From: Methylophaga sp. UBA3192
GTDB taxonomy: Bacteria; Pseudomonadota; Gammaproteobacteria; Nitrosococcales; Methylophagaceae
Length of the DNA stretch: 64,000 nt
Direction: 5' to 3'
NCBI GenBank assembly: GCA_002363955.1
Contig: DEXE01000003.1
Location: 367,062 to 431,061, forward strand
Below are positions 16,012 to 24,923 of the stretch, piece after piece (within the stretch, counting starts at the first letter, position 1; each line of letters starts with the position of its first letter). The position numbers and the translations under genes are program-made. A model generated the notes under the pieces. The model was not told the origin of the DNA and ran no database searches. It saw nothing but the letters and a program-made list of their open reading frames with translations.

Positions 16012-16967
16012 GACCGGCCTTCCAGTTGCTTTAATACAGCTTTTAATGTGTCAGGTAATTCGGCATGAAAAGTCACCGGTTCATGAGTGATTGGATGCTT
16101 GATAGACAGTTGCCATGCATGCAAAAACATGCGTTTTAAGCCGATTTGTTTAAGACGTTTATTAAATTCGCGGTTACCATATTTTTCATCACCGGCAACC
16201 GGATGTGATTGGCTGGCACTATGGACCCGAATCTGGTGTGTTCTACCGGTATAAAGTTTGGCAGCAACCAGCTGACATCCGGCAAAATCCTGTTTTACCT
16301 CAAATAGTGTCTTGGATTTTTTACCGTTAATATCCGGCGCCACCATGCGTTCACCTGAACTCAGCGTGTTTTTCTGTAAAGCCAGGTCAACGATATTTTC
16401 CTGAGCCGGCCAACGGCCCATGGTCAACGTAAGGTAGCGTTTATCCGTTTCAGAAGTTTTCATCTGCTCCTGCAGATTGAGCAGGGCCTCACGACTTTTG
16501 GCTATCACCAGACAACCCGAGGTATCGCGATCCAGTCGATGCACCAGTTCCACAAAACTATTTTGCGGACGGATAATGCGCATAGCCTCTATAACGCCTA
16601 TCTGGATCTGGCTGCCAGCGTGTACTGCCAGACCCGAAGGTTTATTGATGACCAACAGTGCATCGTCTTCCAGTAGAATAGACTGTTCAAGTGCATCGGT
16701 CAGCGACTCTGATAATTCAGTGATAATTACTTTTTCACTGACCCGAAGCGGAGGGATTCGCACTTGATCACCGGCCTGTAGCCGGTAGGTCTGTTTAATG
16801 CGACCTTTGTTGACCCTAACTTCACCTTTGCGCAATGCACGATAAATCCGGCTTTTGGGAACGCCTTTTTCCAATGTAATCAAAAAATTATCAATACGTT
16901 GACCTGCCTGATCGGCCCTGATATCGATAAATTGAACTGCCGGTGATGCTTGTGGAGAATTCGCCAT
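16008..16967 (-). CDS. rluC: 23S rRNA pseudouridine synthase RluC
   Basis: A 319-residue RluA-family enzyme that isomerises U955, U2504 and U2580 of 23S rRNA (E. coli numbering, from known RluC). It has an N-terminal S4 RNA-binding domain (about 20-75, with SRIYRALRKGEVRVN) and a catalytic domain with HRLDRDTSG, where Asp146 is the nucleophile (E. coli Asp144). GRTHQIRVH is the second signature. It is divergent from rne, as in E. coli, with a long region between. Conserved placement and the S4 domain support RluC over RluD. Confidence 0.92.
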   Translation of the reverse strand: MANSPQASPAVQFIDIRADQAGQRIDNFLITLEKGVPKSRIYRALRKGEVRVNKGRIKQTYRLQAGDQVRIPPLRVSEKVIITELSESLTDALEQSILLEDDALLVINKPSGLAVHAGSQIQIGVIEAMRIIRPQNSFVELVHRLDRDTSGCLVIAKSREALLNLQEQMKTSETDKRYLTLTMGRWPAQENIVDLALQKNTLSSGERMVAPDINGKKSKTLFEVKQDFAGCQLVAAKLYTGRTHQIRVHSASQSHPVAGDEKYGNREFNKRLKQIGLKRMFLHAWQLSIKHPITHEPVTFHAELPDTLKAVLKQLEGRS

Positions 16968-17503
16968 AGAATAATGTTAGGTTATTTCTTGCTGATGTGG
17001 TTGCAGACTGATATATTTCGCCGTTGGTCTGTACGTAAAATGAGGTCAGTATACCGACTTTCTGATGAACAGGCCTAAGCAAACGTCGCGCCCCCTAGGA
17101 ATGGGGTTGATGCGGCTGAGGACACGAAACGAATTTGAATACGCTGAACAGGGGTTCAGTGATGCATGGCTCCCAAAACGGAGCTTGTTTTGAGAATAAT
17201 GGTTCCCACGTCTGGCTACAGCAAAACAAATAGCAAAAAATGTACGAGACAGGGCGACGAAGTAAATAATCAAACGGTTTGTGGCTAAAGAGAGTCGCAA
17301 GCCGTTATGTAGCGTTGCAGAACCCTATTGCAGCCACAATGTGATGACATTGTATTAATGACCAGCAATCTGATGATTCGATGCTGGCAGTGCCCGACTA
17401 GTTGATTATATTGCTGATAAAACGCCGTTCTGGATCTGGGCAGGCTGATGCCGCCCGGCTTACTGGCTGTACCGACGCGTGAACCTCTAACTGAGGTTTA
17501 TGA
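16968..17503 (+). promoter_or_regulatory. Long rluC-rne intergenic region / rne leader
   Basis: This 536-nt gap between divergent rluC and rne holds no supported gene. In E. coli the rne mRNA has a 361-nt structured 5' leader through which RNase E controls its own mRNA, and the present region is placed to do the same. Visible stems include 17144-17149/17154-17159, 17169-17173/17180-17184 and an alternative CAAAAC/GTTTTG pairing that would compete with it. No clear -10/-35 pair was found, so the transcription start is unknown. A GAGG site precedes the rne ATG. Confidence 0.45.
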
Positions 17504-19897
17504 ATGAAACGAATTTTAATTAACGCAACACACGAGGAAGAGTTGCGTGTCGCGATGGTCGATGGCCAGCGCTTGTTCGATCTGGATATCGACACCCCTT
17601 CCAGAGAGCAAAAGAAAGGCAATATTTATAAAGGTAAAATCACTCGTGTAGAACCCAGCCTTGAGGCTGTTTTTGTTGAATACGGTTCTGAACGCCAAGG
17701 CTTTCTGCCACTAAAAGAAATCAGTAAAACGTATTTCAGACAAACTAAAGATGACGGCGAAAATAATGGCCGCATTAATGTGCAGGATGTGCTTTCTGTT
17801 GGCCAGGAACTGGTTATTCAGATTGAAAAAGAAGAGCGTGGCAATAAAGGCGCTGCACTGACAACATTTATCAGCCTGGCAGGTCGTTATCTGGTTCTGA
17901 TGCCAAACAGCCCACGTGCCGGTGGTATTTCTCGCCGCATTGAAGGCGATGATCGCGCTGAACTGCAAGAAGCCTTACGTGAGCTGGAAATCCCTGAAGG
18001 TATGGGCATGATTGTCCGCACAGCTGGGGTTGGCAAGCAAACTGAAGAACTGCAATGGGATCTGGAATATCTGGTTCAGTTATGGACAGCCATTGATTTA
18101 GCCACCAAAGACCGCGCTGCACCGTTTCTGGTGTATCAGGAAAGTAATATCATCATCCGTGCATTACGTGATTATTTACGTAAAGACATTGGTGAAATTC
18201 TGGTGGATTCCCCTGAGGTTTATCAAACCGGTTACGATTTCATGCGTATGGTGATGCCGCATGAATTAAGCAAATTCAAGCTGTATCAAGACAAAGTTCC
18301 ATTATTTACCCGTTATCAGTTGGAAAGCCAGATTGAGAGCGCCTTCCGCCATGAAGTGCGTTTACCTTCCGGTGGTGCGCTGGTCATTGATCCAACGGAA
18401 GCGTTGATTTCAATTGATGTCAACTCGGCGCGTGCCAACAAGGGCGGTGATATTGAGGAAACTGCGCTCAACACCAATCTCGAAGCGGCAGAGGAAATTG
18501 CCCGTCAATTACGCTTGCGTGATTTGGGGGGGCTGGTGGTTATCGACTTTATTGATATGGGGCCAACCCGTAATCAGCGTGAAGTTGAAAACCGTTTGCG
18601 TGACCATTTGAAATCGGATCGGGCACGGGTGCAGATTGGCCGTATTTCCCGCTTTGGTTTGTTGGAAATGTCCCGTCAGCGTCTGCGTCCGGCATTAGGC
18701 GATGCACATCAGGAAGTCTGCCCGCGTTGCGCTGGTTTGGGCCATGTGAGAGGCGTTGAGTCCCTGGGTTTAGCGGTATTGCGTCTGGTGGAAGAAGAAG
18801 CGACCAAAGACAATGTCAGCCAACTGGTGATTCAATTGCCGGTTTCTGTTGCCACTTTTATGCTGAACGAAAAACGTGCTCAGATTGATGCGATTGAAAA
18901 ACGTCACAATGTGCGTCTGGTGCTGATTCCTAATCCGCATCTGGAAACACCACATTACGATATCGAACGCATTAAAGATGGTAATGAAAAGCAGACCAGT
19001 AGCCATCAATTAATTACGACGCCAGAAATTGAAGCAACCGTTGTTTTAAAAGAAAAAGCCGTTTTGGAACAGCCTGCCGTTACCGGGATTGCTCCCATCG
19101 CTCCGGCGCCGATCATTAAACCTGCTGCGGCTGAGCGCAAACCAAGTCTGCTGAAGCGTTTATTAGGTGTCTTAACAGGAGCTCCTGTTGAAGAGTCTGT
19201 CGATACATCAAAGCAACGTGCCGCAGAAAAAGAGACTGATGTGGAAAAAGAAGCGAGAAATCAAAACCGTCGCAGTCGAGGTCGAAATAATAGCAATCGG
19301 CGAAATAACCGTCCCCGTCGTCCGGATGCTAATGCCAGTGATGAGCCGAAAAGTGCTAAAACTTCCGAATCTGCTTCAGCTGAAACCGTAATGCCGGATA
19401 ATAAGCCTGCAACGGATACGACTGGTGACGATAAAACACGTAATCCAAACGCAAAACGTTCGCGTCGTGGCGGACGCCGACGTCGTGGACGTGGTGAAGG
19501 TGATACAGCAGCTACGGGTGCCGTTACCACGGATTCTGTAGAAAAAGCTGAACCCGTCGAAAAAGGCAACGCTATTCCGACACCGCCGCCAGAAGTGAAT
19601 GGCAATGCGATACCTGCGCCGGAACCGGAAGTAAATGGTAATGCCATTCCAGTATCGACTGAGCCAGAGGTGGACGGTAATAAAATACCGCAAAAACCAG
19701 CGCCACGCCGCTCACGTACTAGCACCGGTGCCAGCAGTAATAATCGTCGCCGACGTGGTGCACCTCCAAAAGACAAAGAAAATCGTGATGCAAATGAGGT
19801 AGAAAAAAATCCTGCTTCGGCTGATAATGAGACTCAGAAGGTTGAAAAAACAAAACCAACGGAAGAGAGTCCTAAAGCAGATGCCAAGGAATCATAA
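17504..19897 (+). CDS. rne: Ribonuclease E
   Basis: RNase E (797 aa) starts mRNA decay and processes rRNA and tRNA. The N-terminal half is complete: S1 domain (about 35-125, with GNIYKGKITRVEPSLEAVFV), the 5' sensor/RNase H-like part, catalytic Asp305 (SIDVNSAR) and Asp348 (DFIDMG), and the Zn-link Cys406/Cys409 (CPRCAGLG). The C-terminal part is disordered and shorter than the 1061-aa E. coli protein: basic RNA-binding clusters (RRSRGRNNSNRRNNRPRR and RSRRGGRRRRGRGEG) and four repeats of a GNAIP motif at 688, 700, 712 and 725. It presumably scaffolds a degradosome at the membrane; no partner site can be named. Confidence 0.96.
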   Translation: MKRILINATHEEELRVAMVDGQRLFDLDIDTPSREQKKGNIYKGKITRVEPSLEAVFVEYGSERQGFLPLKEISKTYFRQTKDDGENNGRINVQDVLSVGQELVIQIEKEERGNKGAALTTFISLAGRYLVLMPNSPRAGGISRRIEGDDRAELQEALRELEIPEGMGMIVRTAGVGKQTEELQWDLEYLVQLWTAIDLATKDRAAPFLVYQESNIIIRALRDYLRKDIGEILVDSPEVYQTGYDFMRMVMPHELSKFKLYQDKVPLFTRYQLESQIESAFRHEVRLPSGGALVIDPTEALISIDVNSARANKGGDIEETALNTNLEAAEEIARQLRLRDLGGLVVIDFIDMGPTRNQREVENRLRDHLKSDRARVQIGRISRFGLLEMSRQRLRPALGDAHQEVCPRCAGLGHVRGVESLGLAVLRLVEEEATKDNVSQLVIQLPVSVATFMLNEKRAQIDAIEKRHNVRLVLIPNPHLETPHYDIERIKDGNEKQTSSHQLITTPEIEATVVLKEKAVLEQPAVTGIAPIAPAPIIKPAAAERKPSLLKRLLGVLTGAPVEESVDTSKQRAAEKETDVEKEARNQNRRSRGRNNSNRRNNRPRRPDANASDEPKSAKTSESASAETVMPDNKPATDTTGDDKTRNPNAKRSRRGGRRRRGRGEGDTAATGAVTTDSVEKAEPVEKGNAIPTPPPEVNGNAIPAPEPEVNGNAIPVSTEPEVDGNKIPQKPAPRRSRTSTGASSNNRRRRGAPPKDKENRDANEVEKNPASADNETQKVEKTKPTEESPKADAKES
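19561..19695 (+). repeat. Short tandem repeat in rne coding for GNAIP units
   Basis: Four imperfect units of 36-39 nt encode (E)VNGNAIP followed by a Pro/Glu-rich linker, starting at 19565, 19601, 19637 and 19676. The last unit has diverged to DGNKIP. The repeats lie between two Arg-rich blocks of the RNase E tail. Confidence 0.75.
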
Positions 19898-20174
19898 ATT
19901 TACCTGTGACGACTTGCTGAACCTGATTGGTCAGCAAGTCGTATACCACCATCAACGCTGTGAAATTATTGAGTTGTTAGATGGCTGTGAACTGGTATTA
20001 CAGGAGCTCAATCAGGACAGTAATATCCAGCCAACACAATATGGAGAAGGGCATCGCCCGGTTCCTGTGACCCATGTTTTACCGGTTTTTGATGGTGAAG
20101 GTGAACTGCATGCCGAATTAGTCTCAGCTGGTCTGGATCAATTACTGAGAGAGCAAGGCCTCTACGGCCAGTAA
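19881..20174 (+). CDS. Unknown 97-aa protein downstream of rne
   Basis: The reading frame begins at ATG 19881, inside the last codons of rne (17-nt overlap), giving a protein MPRNHKFTCDDLLNLIGQQV... with GCELVLQEL and THVLPVFDGEGELH. A longer in-frame start at 19827 would only add a basic stretch read from the rne tail. The fold looks like a small alpha/beta protein; no family, signal peptide or metal motif is recognised. Overlap with rne suggests translation coupled to RNase E. Its 3' end overlaps the convergent kdsB gene by 33 nt. Confidence 0.55.
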   Translation: MPRNHKFTCDDLLNLIGQQVVYHHQRCEIIELLDGCELVLQELNQDSNIQPTQYGEGHRPVPVTHVLPVFDGEGELHAELVSAGLDQLLREQGLYGQ

Positions 20175-20900
20175 GTCCTGTTCAGTATCAACTCCATGTC
20201 CAGGATCAACCTGAGCTTCTGTCAAGTGAATCCGATTGCCATGGTAAAGCGCCCGAAGCTGTTCCAATGATTCAAATTGTTCCGGCGGCGCAGGCGGTAA
20301 TTCATGATAACGATGCAAAAAATCTGCTCGATAGGCATACATACCAACATGCTTTAAATGCGGCATAGTGACGTTGTCGAGTGCCTGTTTGTTATTAAAA
20401 TGCTCGCGTAACCATGGAATAGGGGCGCGGCTGAAATACATCGCATAACCTTTAGCATCCACCACTACTTTAACGATATTAGGATCAAATACCTGTTCAG
20501 CGTTTTCTAGCGGGCTGTATAACGTAGTAATTGCAGCTTCACGATGGTGCGCCAAATCCGCTGCCACCTGATTAATCAACACGGCTGGCAAACAGGGCTC
20601 ATCTCCCTGTACATTGACCACTAAATCATCGCCATGAAATGCCCTTAACTGAGCCACTTCAGCCAAACGATCAGTGCCGGAAATATGATCATCCCGGGTC
20701 ATGCAGACATCTGCACCAAAACTTTTCGCTGCATCGGCAATACGCTGATCATCTGTTGCGATAATGACTTCACTCGCTTCACTGGCCAACGCGCGCTCAT
20801 AGACATGCTGAATCATCGGTTTGCCTGCAATTTCACGCAAAGGTTTACCGGGTAGCCGGCTTGAGGCAAAGCGGGCGGGTATAATGATTTTAAATTGCAT
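20142..20900 (-). CDS. kdsB: 3-deoxy-manno-octulosonate cytidylyltransferase
   Basis: KdsB (252 aa) activates Kdo with CTP to CMP-Kdo for lipopolysaccharide inner core synthesis in the cytoplasm. The N-terminal nucleotide-binding motif IIPARFASSRLPGKPLREI and the downstream VVNVQGDEPCLP and HVGMYAYRADFL are diagnostic. Its ATG overlaps the stop of the Trm112-family gene (TGATG), the last link in a chain of overlaps from comEC down. Length matches E. coli (248). Confidence 0.95.
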   Translation of the reverse strand: MQFKIIIPARFASSRLPGKPLREIAGKPMIQHVYERALASEASEVIIATDDQRIADAAKSFGADVCMTRDDHISGTDRLAEVAQLRAFHGDDLVVNVQGDEPCLPAVLINQVAADLAHHREAAITTLYSPLENAEQVFDPNIVKVVVDAKGYAMYFSRAPIPWLREHFNNKQALDNVTMPHLKHVGMYAYRADFLHRYHELPPAPPEQFESLEQLRALYHGNRIHLTEAQVDPGHGVDTEQDLLAVEALLSQ

Positions 20901-21079
20901 CAGTCGATTTCTTCCGCAGTCAGTTCACGCGCCTCATCTATCAGCATGACTGGGATTTCATCCCGAATGGGATAGGCGACCCGACAGGCTTTGCAAATCA
21001 ATTCCTGCGATTGCTTTTGATAGACAACGCTACTCTTGCAGACAGGACAGGCAAGTATTTCCAATAAGGTCTTATCCAT
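20900..21079 (-). CDS. Trm112/YcaR family small zinc-finger protein
   Basis: A 59-residue protein, MDKTLLEILACPVCKSSVVY onward, with a CPxC pair and a second CKAC pair, the layout of Trm112/YcaR zinc-ribbon proteins (UPF0434). Bacterial members are of unknown function and are found between lpxK and kdsB in many gammaproteobacteria, as here. The start overlaps the lpxK stop by 8 nt and the stop overlaps the kdsB start by 1 nt. Confidence 0.88.
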   Translation of the reverse strand: MDKTLLEILACPVCKSSVVYQKQSQELICKACRVAYPIRDEIPVMLIDEARELTAEEID

Positions 21080-22064
21080 GTAAAAGCTCTCTTAGTTTTT
21101 TATCGATTTCAGGGCCAAGCGAAGGGCTCAGCTGCGCCTCAGCAGGCACATACCACATGTTGTTTGTCGCAAATGCCTGACATTTTACCGCATCTTTTTC
21201 TGTCATCAGTATGGGGTATGGCTCGGCAAACTGGAAATCAGCGGCAGTATAACGATGATGATCCGCAAAGGCATGCGGGATAACGGTTAAGCCGAACTGT
21301 TGTTGCAATTGGTCAAAAAAACGCTGTGGATGTCCGATACCGGCAACGACATGAACAGGTGTATTGCTAAATTCACATAACGGTTTTTGAGTTATTTCTT
21401 TCTGCAATTGAATAGCTTGCTGGATCTGTAGTTGCATCGTCAGATCAGCATTACTTCCCTCACCATGGTGAATAATAAAATTGACCGTTTGTAACCGCGA
21501 GGTTGATTCTCGCAATGGTCCTGCAGGTAAACAAGCCTGATTTCCCAGACCGCGATTCTTATCAAGAATGACGATTTCCAAATCTCGTTGCAGTCGGTAA
21601 TGCTGCAAACCATCATCAGTGATAATGATATTACAGTCATTTTCTGCCAGTAACTGTTTGCCGGCTGCAAGCCGATCTGCAGCAACCACTACCGGACACT
21701 GAGTGCGCCGATGGATCAACAGCGGTTCATCGCCGACTTCTGAAGCCAGGCTGTGTTGATGCACATTGCAGGGATAGTGTTCGGCTTTGCCACCATAACC
21801 ACGACTGATAATACCCGGCCGCCAACCCTGCTGTTTTAAATACCGGGCTAACCAGATGACAAAAGGCGTTTTGCCGCTGCCACCTACACTGATATTACCC
21901 ACCACAATTACCGGTACCGGCAATGACAATTGCTTGAAGAAGCCAACCCGATATGCCTGGCGTCGCAGCAGAATAATCAGTCGATATAGCCAGCTTAAAG
22001 GCAATAATAACCAAGTGAGCGGAGTGGGGTGATACCAGCTATTGGTTAGCCAATCGGTTTTCAT
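21072..22064 (-). CDS. lpxK: Tetraacyldisaccharide 4'-kinase
   Basis: LpxK (330 aa) phosphorylates the 4' position of the lipid A precursor at the inner membrane. It shows an N-terminal hydrophobic anchor (TWLLLPLSWLYRLIILL), the P-loop VGNISVGGSGKTPFVIWLA and DDGLQHYRLQRDLEIVI, all standard. It abuts msbA, sharing one base of the stop/start junction (22064). In E. coli msbA-lpxK are also adjacent. Confidence 0.95.
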   Translation of the reverse strand: MKTDWLTNSWYHPTPLTWLLLPLSWLYRLIILLRRQAYRVGFFKQLSLPVPVIVVGNISVGGSGKTPFVIWLARYLKQQGWRPGIISRGYGGKAEHYPCNVHQHSLASEVGDEPLLIHRRTQCPVVVAADRLAAGKQLLAENDCNIIITDDGLQHYRLQRDLEIVILDKNRGLGNQACLPAGPLRESTSRLQTVNFIIHHGEGSNADLTMQLQIQQAIQLQKEITQKPLCEFSNTPVHVVAGIGHPQRFFDQLQQQFGLTVIPHAFADHHRYTAADFQFAEPYPILMTEKDAVKCQAFATNNMWYVPAEAQLSPSLGPEIDKKLRELLHG

Positions 22065-23818
22065 TATTGCTGCTGAAACTGCAAGCGATGTAATTCAGCA
22101 TAGTGATGACCTTTCTCCAGCAATTGCTGATGTGTACCTGTCTCGACAATATGTCCGTCATGCATCACCACAATAAGATCAGCCTTTTCTATGGTGGAAA
22201 GCCGGTGAGCAATCACCAGAGTTGTCCGGCTTTGCATCAGGTTTTCTAATGCTGATTGAATATGTCTTTCGGCTTCAGAGTCAAGTGAGGCGGTGGCCTC
22301 ATCCAGAATCAGAATAGGCGTATCACGTAACAAGGCTCGGGCAATGGCAAGACGTTGGCGTTGCCCGCCGGAGAGTAATACGCCATTCTGTCCGACTTGA
22401 GTTTGCAAGCCTTCGGGCAGTTTCTGGATGAACTCCCAGGCATGTGCGGCTTTAGCTGCTTCAATAATTTTTTCTTCAGCAATGTCTTCCTTCTGTCCGT
22501 AGGTAATATTATTGGAAATAGTATCGTTGAACAGAATAACTTGTTGATTGACTAGAGAAATCTGTTTACGCAAATCCAGTAATTTAAGTGTGGTGATATC
22601 AATATCATCAATTAAAACCCGACCTTCAGTCGGCGAATAAAACCGAGGTAACAAACTTACCAGAGTGGTTTTACCACTGCCGGAATGGCCGACAAAAGCG
22701 ATAGTCTGACCCGCCTTAATTTCAAAGCTGATGTTGTCCAGCACTTTTCGTGACGTAGTGTCGTACTGAAAGCTGACCTGTTCGTAGCGAATATCACCTT
22801 TAGCACGTTTAAGCTGTTGCTCGCCGGTATCGGCTTCTGGTTTTTGATCCAGCATGGTAAATACACTGTCAGCGGCGGCAATACCCGCCTGCAGTTTGGA
22901 GTTAAGTTTGGTGAGGCGTTTAAGCGGTGTCAGAATCATAAACATCGCCGTGATGAAGGAAATAAAAGTGCCCACAGTAATCTGTTCAAGCATCTGCGGT
23001 AAGGTGGCCAGATAAATAACAACGGCTAAGCCCAGAACGGCAATCAATTCAATAATTGGCTGACTGGTTGCCTCAGTAGCGATTTTTTTCATCCGCTGAC
23101 GACGATTGAGCTGATTGACCTTGTCAAAACGTTTCGCTTCATATTGCTGGCTGCCAAAGGTTTTGACTTCACGGTGCCCCTCGATAACCTCACTGGAGGT
23201 ATGACTCACATCGCCCATGGAGTCCTGAATAGTTTTACTGATGCGTCTGAAACGGGTACTGATTTTGTAGACCAGTAAACCGATAAATGGCACGGTCAGC
23301 AAGATGATTAATGACAGCATGCCGTTCAGATAAATCATCCATGCCAGTAAGCCGATAATTGTCAATGTATCCCGAACCAGTACCAAAATGGCATCGGTGG
23401 CAGCATCAGCTACCTGCTCAACGTCATATAACAATTTTGACATCAGCTGACCGGAAGTACTTTTGTCATAAAAGCTGGCGGGTAAGGTCAGCAAACGATC
23501 AAACATTTCCGTTCGCAAGGTCATGATCACATTCCGGGCGATCCAGCCCAAACCATATGTAGTCAGGAAATTGGCAACGCCTCGAATCAGAAAAATACCG
23601 ATTAATGCGATGGGTATCCATTTAATAATAAACGGATCTTTTTCAACAAAACTGCCATCCATCAGGGGTTTCATCAAGGCGGCCATGGCCGTTTCGCTGG
23701 CAGCATAAACAAGCATGGACAAAATAACAGCGCCAAACACCAACCAGTAAGGTTTTACATAGGAAAGCAGGCGCTTATATAGTTGAAAAGCGCTCATCTC
23801 GCTGGCAGTTTGTTTCAT
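22064..23818 (-). CDS. msbA: Lipid A export ATP-binding/permease MsbA
   Basis: MsbA (584 aa) flips core-lipid A across the inner membrane as a homodimer. Six membrane helices (about 1-310) precede an ABC ATPase with Walker A GHSGSGKTTLVSLL, signature LSGGQRQRLAIARALL and Walker B PILILDEATASLD. Neighbours lpxK, kdsB and the ExbB/ExbD pair match the conserved envelope cluster. Overlaps exbD by 4 nt. Confidence 0.95.
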   Translation of the reverse strand: MKQTASEMSAFQLYKRLLSYVKPYWLVFGAVILSMLVYAASETAMAALMKPLMDGSFVEKDPFIIKWIPIALIGIFLIRGVANFLTTYGLGWIARNVIMTLRTEMFDRLLTLPASFYDKSTSGQLMSKLLYDVEQVADAATDAILVLVRDTLTIIGLLAWMIYLNGMLSLIILLTVPFIGLLVYKISTRFRRISKTIQDSMGDVSHTSSEVIEGHREVKTFGSQQYEAKRFDKVNQLNRRQRMKKIATEATSQPIIELIAVLGLAVVIYLATLPQMLEQITVGTFISFITAMFMILTPLKRLTKLNSKLQAGIAAADSVFTMLDQKPEADTGEQQLKRAKGDIRYEQVSFQYDTTSRKVLDNISFEIKAGQTIAFVGHSGSGKTTLVSLLPRFYSPTEGRVLIDDIDITTLKLLDLRKQISLVNQQVILFNDTISNNITYGQKEDIAEEKIIEAAKAAHAWEFIQKLPEGLQTQVGQNGVLLSGGQRQRLAIARALLRDTPILILDEATASLDSEAERHIQSALENLMQSRTTLVIAHRLSTIEKADLIVVMHDGHIVETGTHQQLLEKGHHYAELHRLQFQQQ

Positions 23819-24240
23819 GGAATCTCAGTTGTTTTTTGGCGTGTTGCCAGTGTCAAACGGGTAAAACCAAGTAATTGTGCTGCATCCATTGCCGTCACAA
23901 TATGCTGGTATTCGGCATTGGCATCTGCACTGATAATAATGTGCGGATTGTCATTATCCCCTGCGGTGGTTTTTAGCAAATCACGTAAGGCATCACGTGT
24001 CAGCTCGGTCATTGGGATATCGTTGACCAGCACTTCACCATTCGCCCGAATGATAATATCAATCGGTGATTCCTGTTCGGCTAATGCCTGACCGCTGGCT
24101 TCAGGTAAATCCACTTTTAGAGAGCTTTCCCGAATAAAGCTGGTGGATACCATAAAAAACAGCAGCAACAGAAACACCACATCAATCATCGGAGTCAGAT
24201 TGACGTCGGGCTCTTCAGAGTTCCGCGGCAACAGTTTCAT
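23815..24240 (-). CDS. exbD: ExbD/TolR-family biopolymer transport protein
   Basis: A 141-residue inner-membrane protein with one N-terminal membrane segment (IDVVFLLLLFFMVSTSFI), whose Asp is the proton-linked residue, and a periplasmic domain. ExbD works with ExbB as a proton-driven motor that energises an outer-membrane process. No TonB gene is adjacent. In this chromosomal position (next to comEC and lpxK) the pair's client is not known. It overlaps exbB by 4 nt. Confidence 0.88.
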   Translation of the reverse strand: MKLLPRNSEEPDVNLTPMIDVVFLLLLFFMVSTSFIRESSLKVDLPEASGQALAEQESPIDIIIRANGEVLVNDIPMTELTRDALRDLLKTTAGDNDNPHIIISADANAEYQHIVTAMDAAQLLGFTRLTLATRQKTTEIP

Positions 24241-24872
24241 TGCGAACGCGCCTCATCAGGATCAAACTCACGTTCGCCATGTAACATTTCGATTAACTGC
24301 ATGGCCTGTTCTTCCATGCTCACTACCAGCTGATTAATTTTGCCGCGGAAGTAGCGATAAAAGATTACACTGGGAATGGCCACAACCAGACCGGCAGCAG
24401 TAGTGAGTAAAGCCTCGGAAATACCGCCTGCGAGCGTTTCCGGATTGCCGACACCTTCCAGTGTGATGACCGCAAAGACTTTGATCATACCAATGACCGT
24501 ACCTAACAATCCTATTAAAGGTGAAATCGCCGCAATGGTTCCCAAGGTATTGAGATTGCGTTCCAGCTGCTGGGTGACGTGACGTCCGGTATCTTCAATG
24601 CTTTCCTTGGTGATCTCACGGGAACTGTTGCGATTAATCAGACCGGCCGCGAGAATTTGACCGAGAGGAGAGTTCTTTTGCAGCGAATTAATGCGGTATT
24701 GGTCGATTTGCTTGAACTGTAACCATTGCCAGATTTGGGTGATTAATTCAGGTGGTGCAATTCGACGTTGTTGCAGGCTCCAAAATCGCTCGGCAATAAT
24801 CGCAATGGCAATTATCGAACAGCCAAGTAGCGGTAACATCAGCCAGCCACCTGCTTTAAATAGTTCCAGCAT
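24237..24872 (-). CDS. exbB: MotA/TolQ/ExbB-family proton channel protein
   Basis: An ExbB-like protein of 211 residues with three membrane segments: MLPLLGCSIIAIAIIAERFW near the start, and two further ones around LGTIAAISPLIGLLGTVIGM and LLTTAAGLVVAIPSVIFY. ATG 24872 (MLELFKAGGW) is chosen for its ATGGAG site and family-typical start; ATG 24923, directly after the comEC stop, would add 17 residues without a ribosome-binding site. It forms the stator with ExbD. Confidence 0.88.
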   Translation of the reverse strand: MLELFKAGGWLMLPLLGCSIIAIAIIAERFWSLQQRRIAPPELITQIWQWLQFKQIDQYRINSLQKNSPLGQILAAGLINRNSSREITKESIEDTGRHVTQQLERNLNTLGTIAAISPLIGLLGTVIGMIKVFAVITLEGVGNPETLAGGISEALLTTAAGLVVAIPSVIFYRYFRGKINQLVVSMEEQAMQLIEMLHGEREFDPDEARSQ

Positions 24873-24923
24873 GCTCCATCCGTCCCAGTGAAATAAATGT
24901 TGCCATGATACGTGAAAACGCAT

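Noticed and set aside
17046..17300. 84-codon minus-strand frame in the rne leader
   Set aside because: No ribosome-binding site or family signature, and it overlaps the stem structures of the leader.
19261..19776. 171-codon minus-strand frame in the rne tail
   Set aside because: Mirror of the repetitive Arg/Pro-rich tail; low-complexity and without start signals.
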